Counted from the first letter of the stretch, positions 44,476 through 58,780 are shown. The stretch is 64,000 nucleotides of DNA from Mytilus californianus (GCF_021869535.1 NW_026262648.1:2170001-2234000), one strand, 5' to 3'. The notes: a model not told the origin generated them from the letters alone. Numbers and translations: made by a program.

Positions 44476-46064
44476 GTACGAAATAATTGATTTATATTCT
44501 AGACTGGATAATTATTCTGTATTTATTAGTTGTAGTTGTTTTTAGATAGTGTTCAGTAGCTGTGAATACTCTAAGATCGGTACATGGAGTTTATTTGGTA
44601 ATACTAGTAATTGCTGTTTTTGTGCTTCGTTTTTGTCGGATTAGTCAATCCCTTTCTTACTTTTTTTAATTGTGAGTAGACATGATCATTTAATAAACAT
44701 ACTTCTATGATCTGCTTTTAACTTGGACATTTATAAAACTTGACTATGTAGCAAAGAAATGCATGCGTAAAATAAGTTCTCGATATAAATTGGCTAAAAT
44801 ATCAGATAAGGATTTAGCCTCAAGCTATAATACTTACAAGCTATAATAAATACGACGAAGATTTAGCCTCAGGCTATAATACTTATGATGATGATGATAA
44901 TGATGTATGTCTTATATCCAGCGACAAATATTACATATATATATTAAGGATGATGAAATGATAACGATAAATGAATATACCTTTTTATACATGACCAACA
45001 CTTAAGAGTCGCATTTTTATATGCTAGGTAACAAATTAGCGTACCCGATACAAAGACACACTGGGGGTCCAACAAAATAATTGAACCCGTAATTGAGGCT
45101 AGCCTGCTACCAGTCAATCCCATATTTAATAAAAACCTGTTAATATATTTTATGCTTTATGTGCATATATTATTATTCTAGCAACACTTGTTTTGTTTTG
45201 ATAAAACTTTTTGTTGCATAATTTGTTTGATTATTCTCCTTGGTTCTTTGTATCAAAAAGCTTAGTTTTTATTGTAAAATGGTGTTTCACAGCTTCCATT
45301 ATCCTTGTGACTTGCTATTGTATTAATACCCAGTAGGCATGCAATTATTATTCTAAATAGTATAAAATGTTTTTAACAAGTAAAGATTACCCCGTTTTGA
45401 TCCAGACTTCCTTACCACTAGCATCTAAGATACATACACTGACAAAATATTGTACCCGCACTCATATTACAATCACCCTGTCTCTCCGTCCGCCAGTCTG
45501 TCCGTTCAACAAATATTTTTAATTTTCTTTTCAAAAGCATTAGAATGTTTAGCATGCATTCTTTTTTTCGATTTATTCCATTTTACTGCGACATGTATAT
45601 ATCTGGATCCGTGTCGAGTGTCCAACTATCAAACAAATGGCGTGAATAACGACTACAGTGGCTCCTGCTGTCGTCAACAATAAGCAAAAACTCATACCGT
45701 ATTATAATTATCAGATACTAGTATATAAGGCATTGACTTTGAAAAATGTAGACAGAGTAAAATTAACCCAAAAATGACAGAAAGTAACAAACGACATCCA
45801 CTGAATTGAAAATATAGAATTTGGCCTGATTAAACGCGTTTACCAGCGTTCAACACTCTGGTGTAATAGCACAATATAAGAAATAAAACCGGTAGAATTC
45901 AGTTGGAAATAGCTCAACTAATCAATATTGAATTAAGCCCAAAACAATTACATGTTTATGATGAAAGACACAGAGTACCGATCTTAAAGTACCCCCAGGT
46001 ACTGAAAGCTGATTCTTACATGTTAAATTACTTGAGAATATTAAATGTATTTATTAAAATAAAA
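44476..46064. other. no gene seen
   Basis: Contains a short duplication 'gatttagcctcaagctataa' / 'gatttagcctcaggctataa' (44812-44885) followed by a (gat)n run, and a decayed family A fragment (about 45660-45880). Confidence 0.45.
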
Positions 46065-46385
46065 AAAAAAGGAGATATGATATGATTGCCAATAAGAATT
46101 GAAGTGGATGTAAGCAATGATAGGCAACCGTACGGCCTTCATCAATGAGAAAAAATCCATACCGTATAGTCGACTATAAAAGGAACCAACTTGAAAAATA
46201 TGAAACAATTCAATTGAGAAAACTTCCGGCCTTTTTTAAAACAAAACAATTTACGAAAAACAAATATAACAGATATGAACCAACGACAACAAGTGAACCA
46301 CAGACTCCTGACATGGGACAAGCACATAAAGAATGAGTGCTCAACCCCTCCCCCTAAGCCTGGGACAGTGGTGCAACAACACGAC
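46065..46385 (+). repeat. family A dispersed element
   Basis: 'ggagatatgatatgattgcc' ... 'ccataccgtatagtcgacta' ... 'agactcctgacatgggacaa' ... 'agcctgggacagtggtgc'. Confidence 0.78.
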
Positions 46386-47571
46386 ATAAGAACAACCTGG
46401 AAAAACCTTCCTTCAGAGAGCTTGGTTTACACATATATACATGTTTAAAGTAATTATGAAAATAAAATTTGTTTTCAGCCGTGTATCACCTTCACTGGTG
46501 ATCCTATGCATGAATATGTCGTAGAGTTAACTTTATATATAAATATATATCTCTAAGGCGAGACGAAAATTGAAACTAAAAATGTTTGCTTACCTCAATC
46601 AATATGTTATACTTTAAGAATCCACTTCTAATTGGACTAGTAAGAGTTGTCTTAATCCAAAAACAACTATGACAATATCAAGCCTTACTAATTAAAAATA
46701 CATTTTAAAAAGAAAATTACTGTAAAGACTGAAGTGGCATTATAGTTGTTTTAAAAATGTAACAAGTATATAAATTGGCATTCTCGTCCACTTTAAATCA
46801 GAGATTCTTGGGGACAGGACATTTTTTTAGCCAATTACTATGTACTATATAAATTGATAGTTTACTATCCACAGTGGTCAATGTTAATATGCAGATTAGT
46901 CATCTATTGATAATCAAGTACACCTTCCAAGTTACAATCTATATAACGAATTGGTGTACACATTTATTTACATATATCATTTTTGATTACAAAATTCTTT
47001 TTTTTTATGTTAATTGACGTTCATTTGAAAGAAAAGTGTATGTCAACAATTAAAATTTAAAGAAGTACAAGACCTGTATTAATTTTTTTTAAAATATACA
47101 CATCCCTTTGTCGAACGTTTTCTGGGAAAAAAATCGGAGATTGTAAATAAATAAGATTAACTGCAGAAGAAGAGAACGTGTGAAATGATGCTTAATAAAG
47201 TATGATGCAATCCCAGTTATCAACTTTAACAGAGACAAATTCTGACTAACACTTTGAATTCGATATTTCTGAAATTGCTATAAAAATCTCTGTCTAATCG
47301 TATGATAGGTAAAGATACGTGTATATACGTGGTCTTATGACAGTGAAGTTTTGGCGGGAATCTCAATAATCACGTGATATACAAAAAATCATGATTTCTT
47401 TGTTTTTATCATCTTAGAAATACTTGATATTGATAAAATTTATCATGAATGGGTTTAATAGTTTAGGAATTCTTAGTTAAAACTTGAGTGACGTATTTAA
47501 CAAAATTAATAGGTTAGCAAAATCCGGTCCCGTTACGTTAGGTACGTATGTCATTTTATTGGAAATCTCTA
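46386..47571. other. no gene seen
   Basis: AT-rich DNA without coding evidence. Confidence 0.45.
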
Positions 47572-47900
47572 TTAAAGTTGTGTATTAAATGAAAATAAGA
47601 CGACTTTTTTACTTAGTTTGGCGATAAACTGTGACTCATAACAACATAGGAATAGGTTTGAAGGATCCAAATTGTTGCCCATAGGAATACCTACAAACTG
47701 TAGAATCTTTATTACTGAAACTTTCAAAGTTATTGTCAAGGAGACATTTAACAGCTTTGTTCGTCTCATTATAGTTCCAGTGGTGTATCTAGCATATTTA
47801 GCTTTTTTTATGACAGAAAAGAACTTTACATGACTTGCAGCAAATAAACTTGCAATCAGATATTTCAAAGGACCTTGGAATTATTTAGGAATAATTCTGT
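47572..47900 (-). pseudogene. reverse transcriptase fragment
   Basis: A minus-strand open stretch includes KILQFVGIPMGNNLDPSN and LFLCCYESQF. These match the G-I-P-M-G-T-N-C-A-P-L...DLFL.SYE block of the same broad reverse-transcriptase class as at 31.5 kb. Key residues of that block are changed (NNLDPSN where TNCAPL is usual), the fragment is only ~98 codons, and no YxDD is seen, so it is a dead fragment. Confidence 0.65.
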
Positions 47901-48239
47901 TTGATGAGATTGATTGAAATGTAGTGTAGAGTGTAAAAAAGTCATAACTGTCAACCGTATTAAACGAACCCTCAAAAATATGTAATCTATTGTAAAACAT
48001 CCAAAGATATGTTTACCCAGAGATTTGTTACACAATTTGATTATAGGTTGTTTAATTGTAATCGGACGGACACATTAGATGTAGAACCGTTACTTGAAAC
48101 CGGGATGAAACGTTATGTGACGGGTTTTTTTTTGCAGGTTAGGCAGCCAGTACAAAATAGTAACCTTCAAATGATCAGAAACATACTCCTTGAAAATATT
48201 AAGTAAATTACTAATTGGCATTTCATCCATTATGCTCAG

Positions 48240-48400
48240 TCTTTAGTTTTTTGTGTTGTGTTTTGTATACTGTTGTTTGTCTTTTTCTTCTTTTATTTGG
48301 TCATGGAGTTGTTTGTTTATTTTCGACTTGTGAGTTTGAATGTCCCTTTGATATTTTCCGTCTCTCTTTTATGCATTATTATTAATGCCTAACATTGTTC
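48240..48400. repeat. dispersed element ('tttcgacttgtgagtttgaa')
   Basis: 'gttgtgttttgtatactgtt' ... 'tttcgacttgtgagtttgaa' '...tgtccctttgat' resembles 21230-21400 in gene 1 intron 6. Confidence 0.6.
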
Positions 48401-50789
48401 TTTGATATAAATAAGAGATCAAAAAGTGTAAAATTATTTCGATTTTGAAATCGTTTGTCACGTTCGATATTTGTATTTCGAGACCTATGATTTCCTTGTC
48501 TTTTATCAATAGTATTCAGTTTATAAATAAAGTTTTAGATACATTCCCCTGTTCCATGAATCTTCCTTTTCGATAAGATCGAAACTATTTATATCTCACA
48601 TTGGTTTACATGAAATATGTCTAGATCATGAATTGAGACGAAAACAAAACCCTAAGGAAACGTATGAACTCCAAAAGGATCGAGACAGGGTAAGTGTATT
48701 CTGCTATGCATGCATCAACTGCCATGCGAATTCATACTCAGTCAAAATGTCAATAAAAAGACACTATCGGTAAAATAACAGATGAATACTACTGGTATCT
48801 AAATGTCTAAGATCGCAAAAACTCGTCGCCAGTGAGTTGAAACACCAACACATTATTTCGTCAATCAATTCGTGATATGGACCGCAAAACTTATGTAGTG
48901 TCAATTTTAGTATTCTAATCAATAACTCTGTTGGAGCAGTTTTCGTATAAGGAGCCCATCACTGTTAATGAAGTCCGTATAGTGTAAATGTTCCATGTAG
49001 TTAAAACTTCAATAATTATTATGTCTTAATTAAGTATATAGAAATTGATATAAATATGCAAAATATTTTGTTTTCAGATATCCTTGTAAGAGATTTGAAA
49101 TTATGTGCATTTATATTCTTATTGGGAAAATATGAGTAGCTGTTTTTTCAGAAATATGCAATCCTATCTTTAATTTTTTTATATAGATTTAACGTGGGAT
49201 ACAAGAAAGCTGAAAATGTGTTTAATATTTGAAGGATATCTTTAAATCAACCCTTTTAAGAATAAAATATAGGTAAAACTTGAATCCCCGACCTAGCATT
49301 CCTCATATTTTGTTTTTAAAAGTGTGACATATCGTTAAATTGCAATATTATTAGGTGACTTCATTCCGTCCTGTTTTGTTTTGGAATTCACGATACAGGC
49401 TTCAGAAGTTCTTTTTCCTTTGATTGTGTTTTCAAAAAAGAAGTCAGTGTATTGAACATAGCTAAACTACTGATGTTGTCTCTTATGGAAATTATTATTC
49501 GAAAATTGTTTTCCCTTGCCAAAGCATTTACGAATAAATATACTTTTTGTTTTGTTTTCTACAATATATCTTTACAATAAGGACAAATTGTCATAAGCAA
49601 TTTTATACCTGAAATATCACTATTAATGCTCTATCTCATTGACTGCAAAGTAAACAAAATTAAAATGTTACCTATAAACAACTTAACAAACTATTGAAAT
49701 TGGACGTCCATTGTAGCTCACTAGAAAGCTTAGCTGAATAATGTCTCCCTTAACATAATTTTTTTTAATTTTTCTATCTATTGTTAGTATCTCCAGTACA
49801 ACATTCTGGCTGGAGGCTTTCCAAGGAACGTCATAACAAAAAAATTACATCTTGCTGTACATTTTTGCAAATTAATGAATGTCATTAGAAATAGAAAAAA
49901 AAACATAAAAAAATACATTGTAAATTTGAACACTGGGAAACTAAATTCTCGCAAATCCGAACTGTCTATTTCTCTTTCTTTTGTTCTTATATGGAAAAAA
50001 ATAAATTAACAAAAATAAACATCGCGCTATCATCACATGTATTATTCGCGTGCTCCATGACATTATGTTTTTCAAGGTCAGGATTGGTAAACGTTGACAC
50101 CTTAACTTGATTTTTTGTCGATTATTCGTTATGGATTCGAAACAGAGTAAAACAAAAACGTGAAGCTAAAACTTAGTTCAGTATATATGGATGCATAGGT
50201 TAAATAATTTTCTTATCATTATATCATCATAAACTCGCTTTAAATGACTTAAAGATACGAATTCTACATATCAACGTTTAGAATATATACGTCCTAGCTA
50301 TAAGTGAATTGATAAAATTTGAAGACTTTTTTTCATTAATGAAAGCATTTTATCTTGCACCTTCCAATGCGCATTTCTAATTAACTTTCTACAGGAGAGA
50401 TCAGTAGCAAAAGTTCTGTCAGCAAAAGACAAAAAAATTACATGATAAGCTAAGAAGGAGCCGCCTTAAAAGAAAGATCAAAACAATTGAACGTTGTTGA
50501 AAGTAAAGAAACGTTCATATTTTTTTGTGATATCTGTCCATAACCTTATTGAAATGTTTCTGATAAGTGGATTTCTATAAAAGTTTTCAGTCATCCTTAA
50601 AGACGCATTTAGGTCAATTGAGTAAATTAAGGTTGAATGAGGTAAATGTTCAATGATAAATGAAATCGGTCTTGCAACAATTAATTGATTTTGCTTTCGT
50701 GTTTCTTTTCATTTACAAACGAAATACGGGTGAGCGTAAACGGATTTTGATTCCTGTTTTATGACTTAAGTATAACGTTAGTATAACTG
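48401..50789. other. no gene seen
   Basis: AT-rich, apparently unique DNA without coding evidence. Confidence 0.45.
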
Positions 50790-50930
50790 AAAAATAAACT
50801 TGCTGTACCTGTTGAAAACTTATTTCAAATGGACATCCTAAATTTTACGGTGGTGTGATTTACCGAGCCCGGAAACTTAGATACGATCCGGGTAAACTTA
50901 TCAGTCCTGTAAATAACTTATTCTAACAGG
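50790..50930 (+). pseudogene. 3' remnant of reverse transcriptase element
   Basis: 'acatcctaaattttacggtg' and 'gatacgatccgggtaaactt' resemble 32080-32160, the 3' end of the reverse-transcriptase fragment there. A short truncated copy. Confidence 0.5.
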
Positions 50931-51359
50931 TTACCAATTCAACACTGTAATTAAATCTTTGGAGATTGTTTTTATTTGGTATAAATATTGATTTTGTTAT
51001 CAGTAAATTAAAATCATACTTAATGTGATTGTTATACACATATGTACTTTCACGGTACTACAATATGTCGATACCTATATTTTGGCATTGCATAAGTTCC
51101 TGTCTTTCTCTGATTGTTAATGACGTCTTTACACTACTGATTGATATTTAAGGCTTAGCTACATGATTTTTTTTATAAGTTGTCATTGGCTTTATACTGT
51201 CTGTCACTGCGAGTACTCTCATATCTGTAATAAGTGTCTTTTTAGTTGTTATGGATGTGGGGATGTATAGTTACCCTGCATCACCCGGTCTGTGGTTTTG
51301 ATTGATGTTTTCTGCTTTGTATCGATCTAATGAGTAAAGCCTTTTTCAACTGATTTTTA

Positions 51360-51715
51360 TAGTTTGTACTGATGTTGTGCTGTAACACCACTGTCCCAGG
51401 TAAGGGGAGGGTTGAGAGCTCACACACATGTTTAACCCCACTACATTCTCTATGTGCCTGTCCCAAGTCAGGAGCCTGTAGTTCAGTGGTTGTCGTGGGT
51501 TCATGTCTGTCATATTTGTTTTTCGTAACCTGTTTTGTGAGTTTTCTCAAATAAATTATTTCATATTTTTCATGTCGGGGCCTTTTATACCCGAATACAC
51601 GGTATAGGTTTTGCTCATTGTTGAAGGCCGTACGGTTGCCTATAATTGCTTACATCCACTTCATTTAAACTTTGGTGGATAGTTGTCTCATTGGCAATCA
51701 TACCACATCTCCTTA
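51360..51715 (-). repeat. family A dispersed element, near full length
   Basis: Minus orientation. The plus strand reads 'actgtcccaggtaaggggag' ... 'gtcccaagtcaggagcctgt' ... 'gttgtctcattggcaatcat'. The minus ORF 51281-51550 is the translated repeat. Confidence 0.8.
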
Positions 51716-53078
51716 TTTATATATTATTTCCACTTTTGTCGCTGTTCTGACTATATGCCTACTGTAAAAAGGTATGTAGCCATAAATAAAGAACCGTATA
51801 CAACAAATTAATACCATATATTAACTTTCTTTCATATGTTTTGCTTTGGTACGTTTGCTATCGGACTTTCTAGCCACAACTCCATTGCATCTACAAAATG
51901 ACATAAGATGTGCGATGTGGCTTGAGAATATAATAGAATATTTACTCTTTAAATATAAGGAAGCTATTCTTGTTATCGTAGTTTGCTTTTTTTTTTTTTG
52001 TAAAAGGGTTTTGAAGAATCAAGTTTGATATTTTAAACATTTTATACGTAAATAGTCCTAACTTCCACGTTAGCAAAAATATAAATAAAGAAAAGCAAAG
52101 AACATGTATTCCTAAAAAAAACAACCTACTTAAGTGAAACTATAACCAAAGCAACAAAAATATCAACAACCGCCTTTATATCTGGTACGTGGTGTAGGAA
52201 TGTACTTTATTCGTAGTAAATGTTCACAGTTAACATCTCAACAAAATTTAATCTATAACGAATATAGGTTAAAGTATTTTGTTTAAATTTATGCGCATAG
52301 AGATTTCAAACGTCCAAGAGTGTGACCGTTGCATCCTCGACAAGACAACATTTATACCTTTCGTAAATTGTAGTGATCTGTGACCTTAAAATCATCAACC
52401 GAAAAGGACAAAAAGAAGATGCTTAACGTTTGTTTTTTTAATGTGTTTGTCAAAATGCTTGAAAACCACGAGCTAACGCGGCAAAACCATTTACTTTTTT
52501 GTTTGAGCTTTTGATTTTGCCATTTGATTAGGAACTGTTTTGAATTTTCCTCGGAGTTCGGTATGTTTGTGATTTTACTTTTTACTTCTACATAGTTTTT
52601 TCGTTAGTAATGCTCCTTAACTTAGTAATATTTGATTTGGCTTTACAACTGATTTGATTTGAGCGCCACTGATCTTTTGTAGACAAAACGCACGTTTGGC
52701 GTACAAATCGGTAAGCTTGGTATCTTTGATGAGTTTTTATAACCACTGGGTTGATACCGTAATGGTCTAAGAAGACAGTGCTTTGTAGCCTATAGATGTA
52801 GATGTATATCTGCTTGCAGAAGTTTCGATCCCGAGGGAATCACTAGTCAAGTGGTTAACACATTTGTGCTGACAGAAAATATCACTTAAATGTACCTTTT
52901 CTGTTTAATAAGATTACTGTTTATAAAAATGCGGAAAGAAAAACTACAGTTAATAAAACAATTAACAGAAAACTTAAAAGTAATTTAACAACCATTCTCT
53001 ACTAAAATCAAGAGTAAAACTAAAGAGCTCCTATTCTATTGACTTCACTCATCGTATTGGTCAGTGCATGTACAATTC
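51716..53078. other. no gene seen; dispersed fragments
   Basis: Contains a 'ttttgaattttcctcggagt' fragment (about 52480-52590) and a 'gacaaaacgcacgtttggcg' element with 'taaccactgggttgatacc' and a B-box-like 'agtttcgatcccgag' (about 52640-52870), which may be a SINE. Confidence 0.5.
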
Positions 53079-53602
53079 TAGCTGAGGAATCGTAGCTCTT
53101 ATGTCCTTATGGTATCCTTTTACAATTTGTGGACCATAGAGCTACGGATTTTTCCTACTTAAAAACGTTCGAAATTGCGACCCAGGTTCAGTTTGCACTT
53201 ATTTCCCAAATGTCCATTTTTCCAAAGCCTGAAAAATACACAAATTTCGCTTAGGAATAAGTAAACAAACAAAAATGTGTTTTCCCATTCTGTAGGTGTT
53301 CTTCATCTCCAACATAGGATGTCGAGGATATTAGGGTTATCTAATAGATAATAGTGTCAAGGAAATGAATATTCAGACATAAATAGGTACTAGTATGGCA
53401 TATCATAGAAAAATATTTAACGAAACGAACGGTATACATTGACAAGCTAAGGACGGGAATAAACAATGAAAATTGGGAAATAAGTGCGACCTGAACTTGG
53501 GTCGCAATTTCATACGTTTTTAAATGGAACAAATAATAACTCAATGGTCCGCAAATTGTCCAAAAAATCCATAAGGACCTAAGAGCTACGGTTCCGCAGC
53601 TT
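53079..53602. mobile_element. long inverted repeat element, ~130-bp arms
   Basis: The left arm (53079-53210: 'cgtagctcttatgtccttat', 'gaaattgcgacccaggttca', 'cacttatttccca') is complementary to 53474-53602 with scattered mismatches. The spacer is about 260 bp. Consistent with a non-autonomous foldback transposon. Confidence 0.82.
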
Positions 53603-54403
53603 GTACAATTCCGGAAAAGATGGTGAAATTGTGGCTATGATCAGTGAAACATATCCTTCGTCATCTGTGACATAAATATTTTATAACGATCAATTGTTCT
53701 CATAATTACGGTCGTAAAATTTTTAATGTTATGACGTCTACGTAATCATGAGGAAATTTTGGTATTATAGAAGCCTTGAGATGAGCAATCTTCTGTTAAG
53801 TACGTCATGATAGGAAATGCTATCCCAAACAACAGACTAATAAACTTTTGGAAATGAATTTCACCGTTGACAGTAAATGACTTTCTGTATATGAATTATT
53901 TAACTAGGTGGTTTATTTTTATAATGAAAGCTGTTTTATCTTGCTGCGTCCAATGCGTATATCTGTCTAACATTCAGTAGCAGTGGTCAGTGGCTTAATT
54001 AGTTGCATCCAGAAAGAAAAAAAGAATATACATTATGAGCAAAACAAGAGCCTTAGCTATTTTCTAAATTGAACGATGCCCGGGCCAAACAATGATCCTA
54101 ATGAATAACGTAGGTCACAATCTGGAACTTGATTCTACTTAAAGCTATGGTTTTAAAGAACAAAATTTTTTTCAACTTCTTCGAATCAGGATAACAAATG
54201 ATCATTGTTAAATATGATTACAGGAAATCTGTATGTCAGTAAAGCAGAAAGAATGAAAGGTGTAAAGTTGTATGTGAATCGAAATAATCTAACATGTATA
54301 AATACTTATTATGTCATATGATGGAAACACAATACCACAAGCCAAGTCAATTCGGGTCCCGAGATATACATGTCTTTTATGCAGTTAATTTTTTGGCATT
54401 TAC

Positions 54404-54985
54404 TAAAGGAGTAGGGGCATTAAGGTCCGGTTTTGGCCCAAAAAAATAAAGTTATTTAGATCTATTTCAAATTTGCACATATTTATTTGAAATACATATA
54501 TTCAAGAAATATAAATGAATTACATAAGATTTTTGAAGTTATGACGTCACAATTACGTCATAAAATATACCAATTTCATGAAAATAAAGAAAACTGAAAA
54601 GTTTATGCAGTTTTCCGTCATTATTTTCTTTGTGGAAACATCGTGCGCAGGCATGGAACAACAACATAATTTAAAAGAAGCTTCATTATAACTATTGACA
54701 TATTCTAACCAAATATAAAGTTGTTTCTTGGGGGTGCACATACTTTTCCAATCTAATATATACCTAAAGGTTGACGTAAAACAAGAAAAATCAAGAAATA
54801 CAAAAATATACACATTTTGTCATAGCTTGTTGCCATGGAAACTATTTAAATGTGAAATTTGGTTTTTTTTTCTCATCACCTTGTACCTTAGTGTAGTTTG
54901 GACAAAGTTAAGAATATGTATTATAACTTTTCAATTTGCACTAATATTTGGGCCAAATAAGGGCCTTATTGCCCCTACTCCTTTA
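54404..54985. mobile_element. 582-bp terminal-inverted-repeat element
   Basis: The left end 'taaaggagtaggggcattaa' plus 'ggtccggttttggccc' pairs with the right end 'gggccaaataagggccttat' plus 'tgcccctactccttta'. Inverted similarity extends further inward (about 80 bp). The outer bases suggest a TA target duplication, as in Tc1/mariner-type MITEs, though this is not certain. Interior ORFs (54553-54813 minus, 54728-55066 plus) are not recognisable transposase. Confidence 0.75.
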
Positions 54986-57900
54986 ATAAAAACAAATCAA
55001 ACAATATTTTTATGCTTTATTATTTACATTTTTACAGTTAATTATCAAAATGCAGCAATCAAATAGCCGATGGTTAAGATGGCTAACATAAGACGATAAA
55101 AGACATCAGGTTACTACACCTGAATTAGTATAAAAAAAAATTCCATCCGTTTCAGTTTTTTTTCTGATAAAAGAGTATATAAAGCGTGTTTAAGTATTTG
55201 TTATATTATTTCACCAATAGTATCAACAATAGTGTGGAATAAATATTATCAACCAACTAACGGGGTGGAGAATAAAAATCTGTATGTATCATCTAATAAT
55301 TTTTCATATTTAATAATTAGTTTTTATATATAACAGTAGTCAGAAATATAATTAAGGTACAGTTTTTATCTTTGTCGGAATGTTGTTAATTCAGCTATAA
55401 ATGTGCTCCATTTTGAAGTCGTAGTATCGTTGTCTGTCCATGTCGATAATCGGTATTCTTTACATCATCGTCAATACAGTTGATATTTGAGTAGTTGTGC
55501 TTATATGCCGATTATATCTATTTAATTAAAAAGTGAAATCAATATTTTTTATAAATGTTAACAAAATATATGTATTAAAGATCATGACTATATTCCAAAA
55601 TCGTGTTCAAATCGAGTATATTTGCACTTCTTTGAATTTGAAAGCGAGTACCTACATACAAGAACAAAATAAACCTCTAGTTAATGCACAAGATAATAAT
55701 CGAGGTTTTTTGTGTAACATATCTTAAAGCAAAGTTTTATCATTCAATGTTTCCTTATATTTTTCTTCTGTTACATCAGCATTTCTGAATAAGAAAACAG
55801 TTTTCACTTGCATTAAGGACTTGACATTTTTGAATTCTGTTTTGTTTTTGTTTGTTTTCACTAGTCTTATCCCCAACATTTCACTGAGTTGTCAACTTGT
55901 TTGTTCTCAAAACATGATGTAGTTAATAGTAGGTAATGGAAAACTTTATTTTCCTTTATCTTTATTAAGAATTGTCTTACCATAAACAAAATATTCAAAA
56001 TCACATGTCCAAAAAATAGTAACTTTTCAAATATTTGTTTTTCAATAGATCAATTTTAATGTACGTGTGTGGTAACATCGATCTGTTAAATTATGCTTTT
56101 AATGTTTAATAAAACATATTAAATGCACGATTATAACTGTAAAGGATATATTTATTTAATTAGTAATCTTAAGACTTTTCAAATAGCACTGGGATCAAAA
56201 TGGCCGTTCGATTAAACAAATGCATATCATGCATAAAAAAGGTTATCAAAAAGGTATGTGTAAACATGTTATCTTGGGGGGAGGGGCAGGCAAACAATTT
56301 AATACTTTACCTACTATATACAAACTATAACTGTTGTTTATTGTCACTCAGCTCTCTGCAAATAAATGTAAACACATGTTTTTGCTTGTTTGTTTTTTAT
56401 AAAAAAAAAAGTAGTTGAGATAAAATAAAAGTTTATAAAGCCGTTTCACTAAAAGCTAATGATAAATGAAATACTAACATTTGATTAATGCAAATGTCTT
56501 GCTTTGACTTTGAGATGAAGAACATCATAAAATGTGTTGTTCCTCTGCTTTTTTTTTAAATTTTCATGTGCATGTATTTATTTTGTGTCGTGAATTGATA
56601 TCCAATATCCGTTCTATTCCAATGTATCATAACTATTGGGTGCTCTCAGAAGTAAAGTCACCAATAATGCTTAAGTATTTCGTACAAAACAAAAGATGAA
56701 TAATGACGACAAACTATGTTTTGTACTAAAATTGCACACTTTCTACTGATTAGACCTAATTTAGTTGTGAAATATAAAAACATCTTAATGCATTAAAATT
56801 TGCTGAACTGAATGTGACAGTGTCGTACTTTAAATAATCATTCTATTTGACAGACTATATTTGAAACTGAAGGAGAGATATTTTCAACCAATTTCTTTCA
56901 ATCATACTAGTAATTGTTAAACTTCCAGACAATAGGAATGTTTTATTATCGAACAATTTGAAAAGTATAGTATAATTAATAATTAAAATACAGGATAGTC
57001 CCAAAAACATGTGTCGTGGTGTGTCGTGTACACAGCTGTGGGTATAATCATTCCATAAAACAACTTATATGGAACTGCTGGTGAACTTGTAGCAATTGCG
57101 AAAGTTTTGCATTATCACAATCTGTCATTTTACATGCTACAGTTATTTAATTCTATAATACGATATGCAATTGTATGTCCTTTCCTGTCTGCCTTTTGTT
57201 TTCTCTTTTATGTGTTTAACGTGCCAAAAGTTTTATATCCAGCGTACCTCATGAAGGTTATACAAGTAATGTAGAGTTCAACTTGCCAAACGTTTTCTAT
57301 AAAGCGTACCTCATGAAGGTAATAACAGTTACGTGTCGTTAACATCGTAATTATATGCTTATATATGATGAAGATATTCTTGATTTAAGACTGCTTTGGA
57401 AAATGAAAATAGCACTTTATAAATGTTAACCTTCAAAATGGTTTATAGAAGTTAGTAATGAATCATAAAAAAACATCTGATATTCTATCTAAAGGCCACT
57501 TAAACAACTGACGAGTCTGAACACTTTCTTACAAGTTTTACTGGACCTTAACACCTGGAGAAATTACCAAGTTAGCAATCAAAACTATGAGTCGAAAATT
57601 GGCAGACAACATCATGCCTTAAAGATAAAAAGACCATTTGAAAGTTCACAAAACACTTCATCACAATCTACAGATTGAGCAACATGACCCCTTCAAAAAC
57701 AACCTGGTTGAAATAGTCATAATAAAGTTTTAGCAATGTTTGTGAGAAATACACACATCTCTGCGATCACTGACTTTTCGGACAGTAAAATACAACACAA
57801 AAAACATAACAACATAAATAGATGAGCATCAGGTTACCAAAATATGATTTCAACATGTCCAGGTATTGAACGCGTAAAGATCTACAGACAATACCACATT

Positions 57901-58500
57901 TCACTTATGAGAAGCAAATGAGATATTGCAAGAGACAACCACTGACATGGTAACTAACTTAAGAGCAGCATTTGAACATTTGAACATTTGAACATGATGC
58001 GTAGTTAAAATATTTATTATAGATCACAAAGGTCTTGTTGTATTTCTACATTAACAGAACAGAAAAAGGTAATCAAGATTACAATTATCCACCAATTATC
58101 TTAAAGACAAAAGAATAGAACTAAAGAAATCGTACATAACTTGGCAAACAGTGGATATGATGTGGTCAACTAGTTTTTTTTAGCACTTAACCCATTTTTT
58201 TTAAACTCAATAGGTGGTTGAAAGCGTGCGTAGAGGAACGTATAACAGAAATCGGTTCTTACACATCACTAAATTAATTGAAGGATACTAATATAAAGGA
58301 TAATAATAATACCGATCAAGCAATATCTAATACTACAGTGTCAATATATGTTTACAAATAGTGCAATCTGTCTTAATGTATTAACCTGAAATAATCCGTT
58401 TTGAGACTTCGTCAAATAAAAACAAAGATTGAACAACAGCAATGCAGCTATCTTCAGCAAAACATGATGAATTATAATTCAGACATCAAGAAACATGGTC
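54986..58500. other. no gene supported
   Basis: AT-rich DNA. A short tandem duplication, 'gccaaaagttttatatccag' 'cgtacctcatgaaggt', occurs at about 57225-57260 and again at 57284-57320. ORFs of up to 72 codons show no family resemblance. Confidence 0.5.
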
Positions 58501-58517
58501 GTTTGTTTTTATTACAT

Positions 58518-58523
58518 TTATTT
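58518..58523 (-). terminator. candidate poly(A) signal, gene 2
   Basis: AATAAA on the minus strand, about 85 bp beyond a possible stop (58608-58610) in a candidate last exon starting at 58613. Dependent on that weak exon call. Confidence 0.3.
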
Positions 58524-58607
58524 TTGGCCAGAGAACTTATTGGCTACATTATAGCAAAATAAGCAAAGTGCAAATAATGTTTGGACGGATGTAAAATACT
58601 GACAACG

Positions 58608-58613
58608 TCAATC
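58608..58613 (-). CDS. candidate terminal codons of gene 2 (weak)
   Basis: On the minus strand 'tgattctgcag|GATTGA' is a good acceptor in phase 0, the phase left by the 58781 donor. It would add one Asp and a stop, giving ...KGMKGLD. The intron would be 167 bp. If the 58781 donor is not used, the frame instead runs on for about 29 codons (LVSCKVSYYF...) to a stop. Neither end is proven. Confidence 0.25.
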   Translation of the reverse strand, partial: D

Positions 58614-58780
58614 CTGCAGAATCACTTTAGCGTTGTAATAAGAGGAACAAGTAAATTCGTAGAAAACAATCTGACAAAAATATTCAGGCATGTTCAACTT
58701 TCAACGAAATATGCAATATCATTGATATTCTTTCTACAAGTAAAGTATGAGGTAAAGTAATAAGATACTTTACAACTTAC

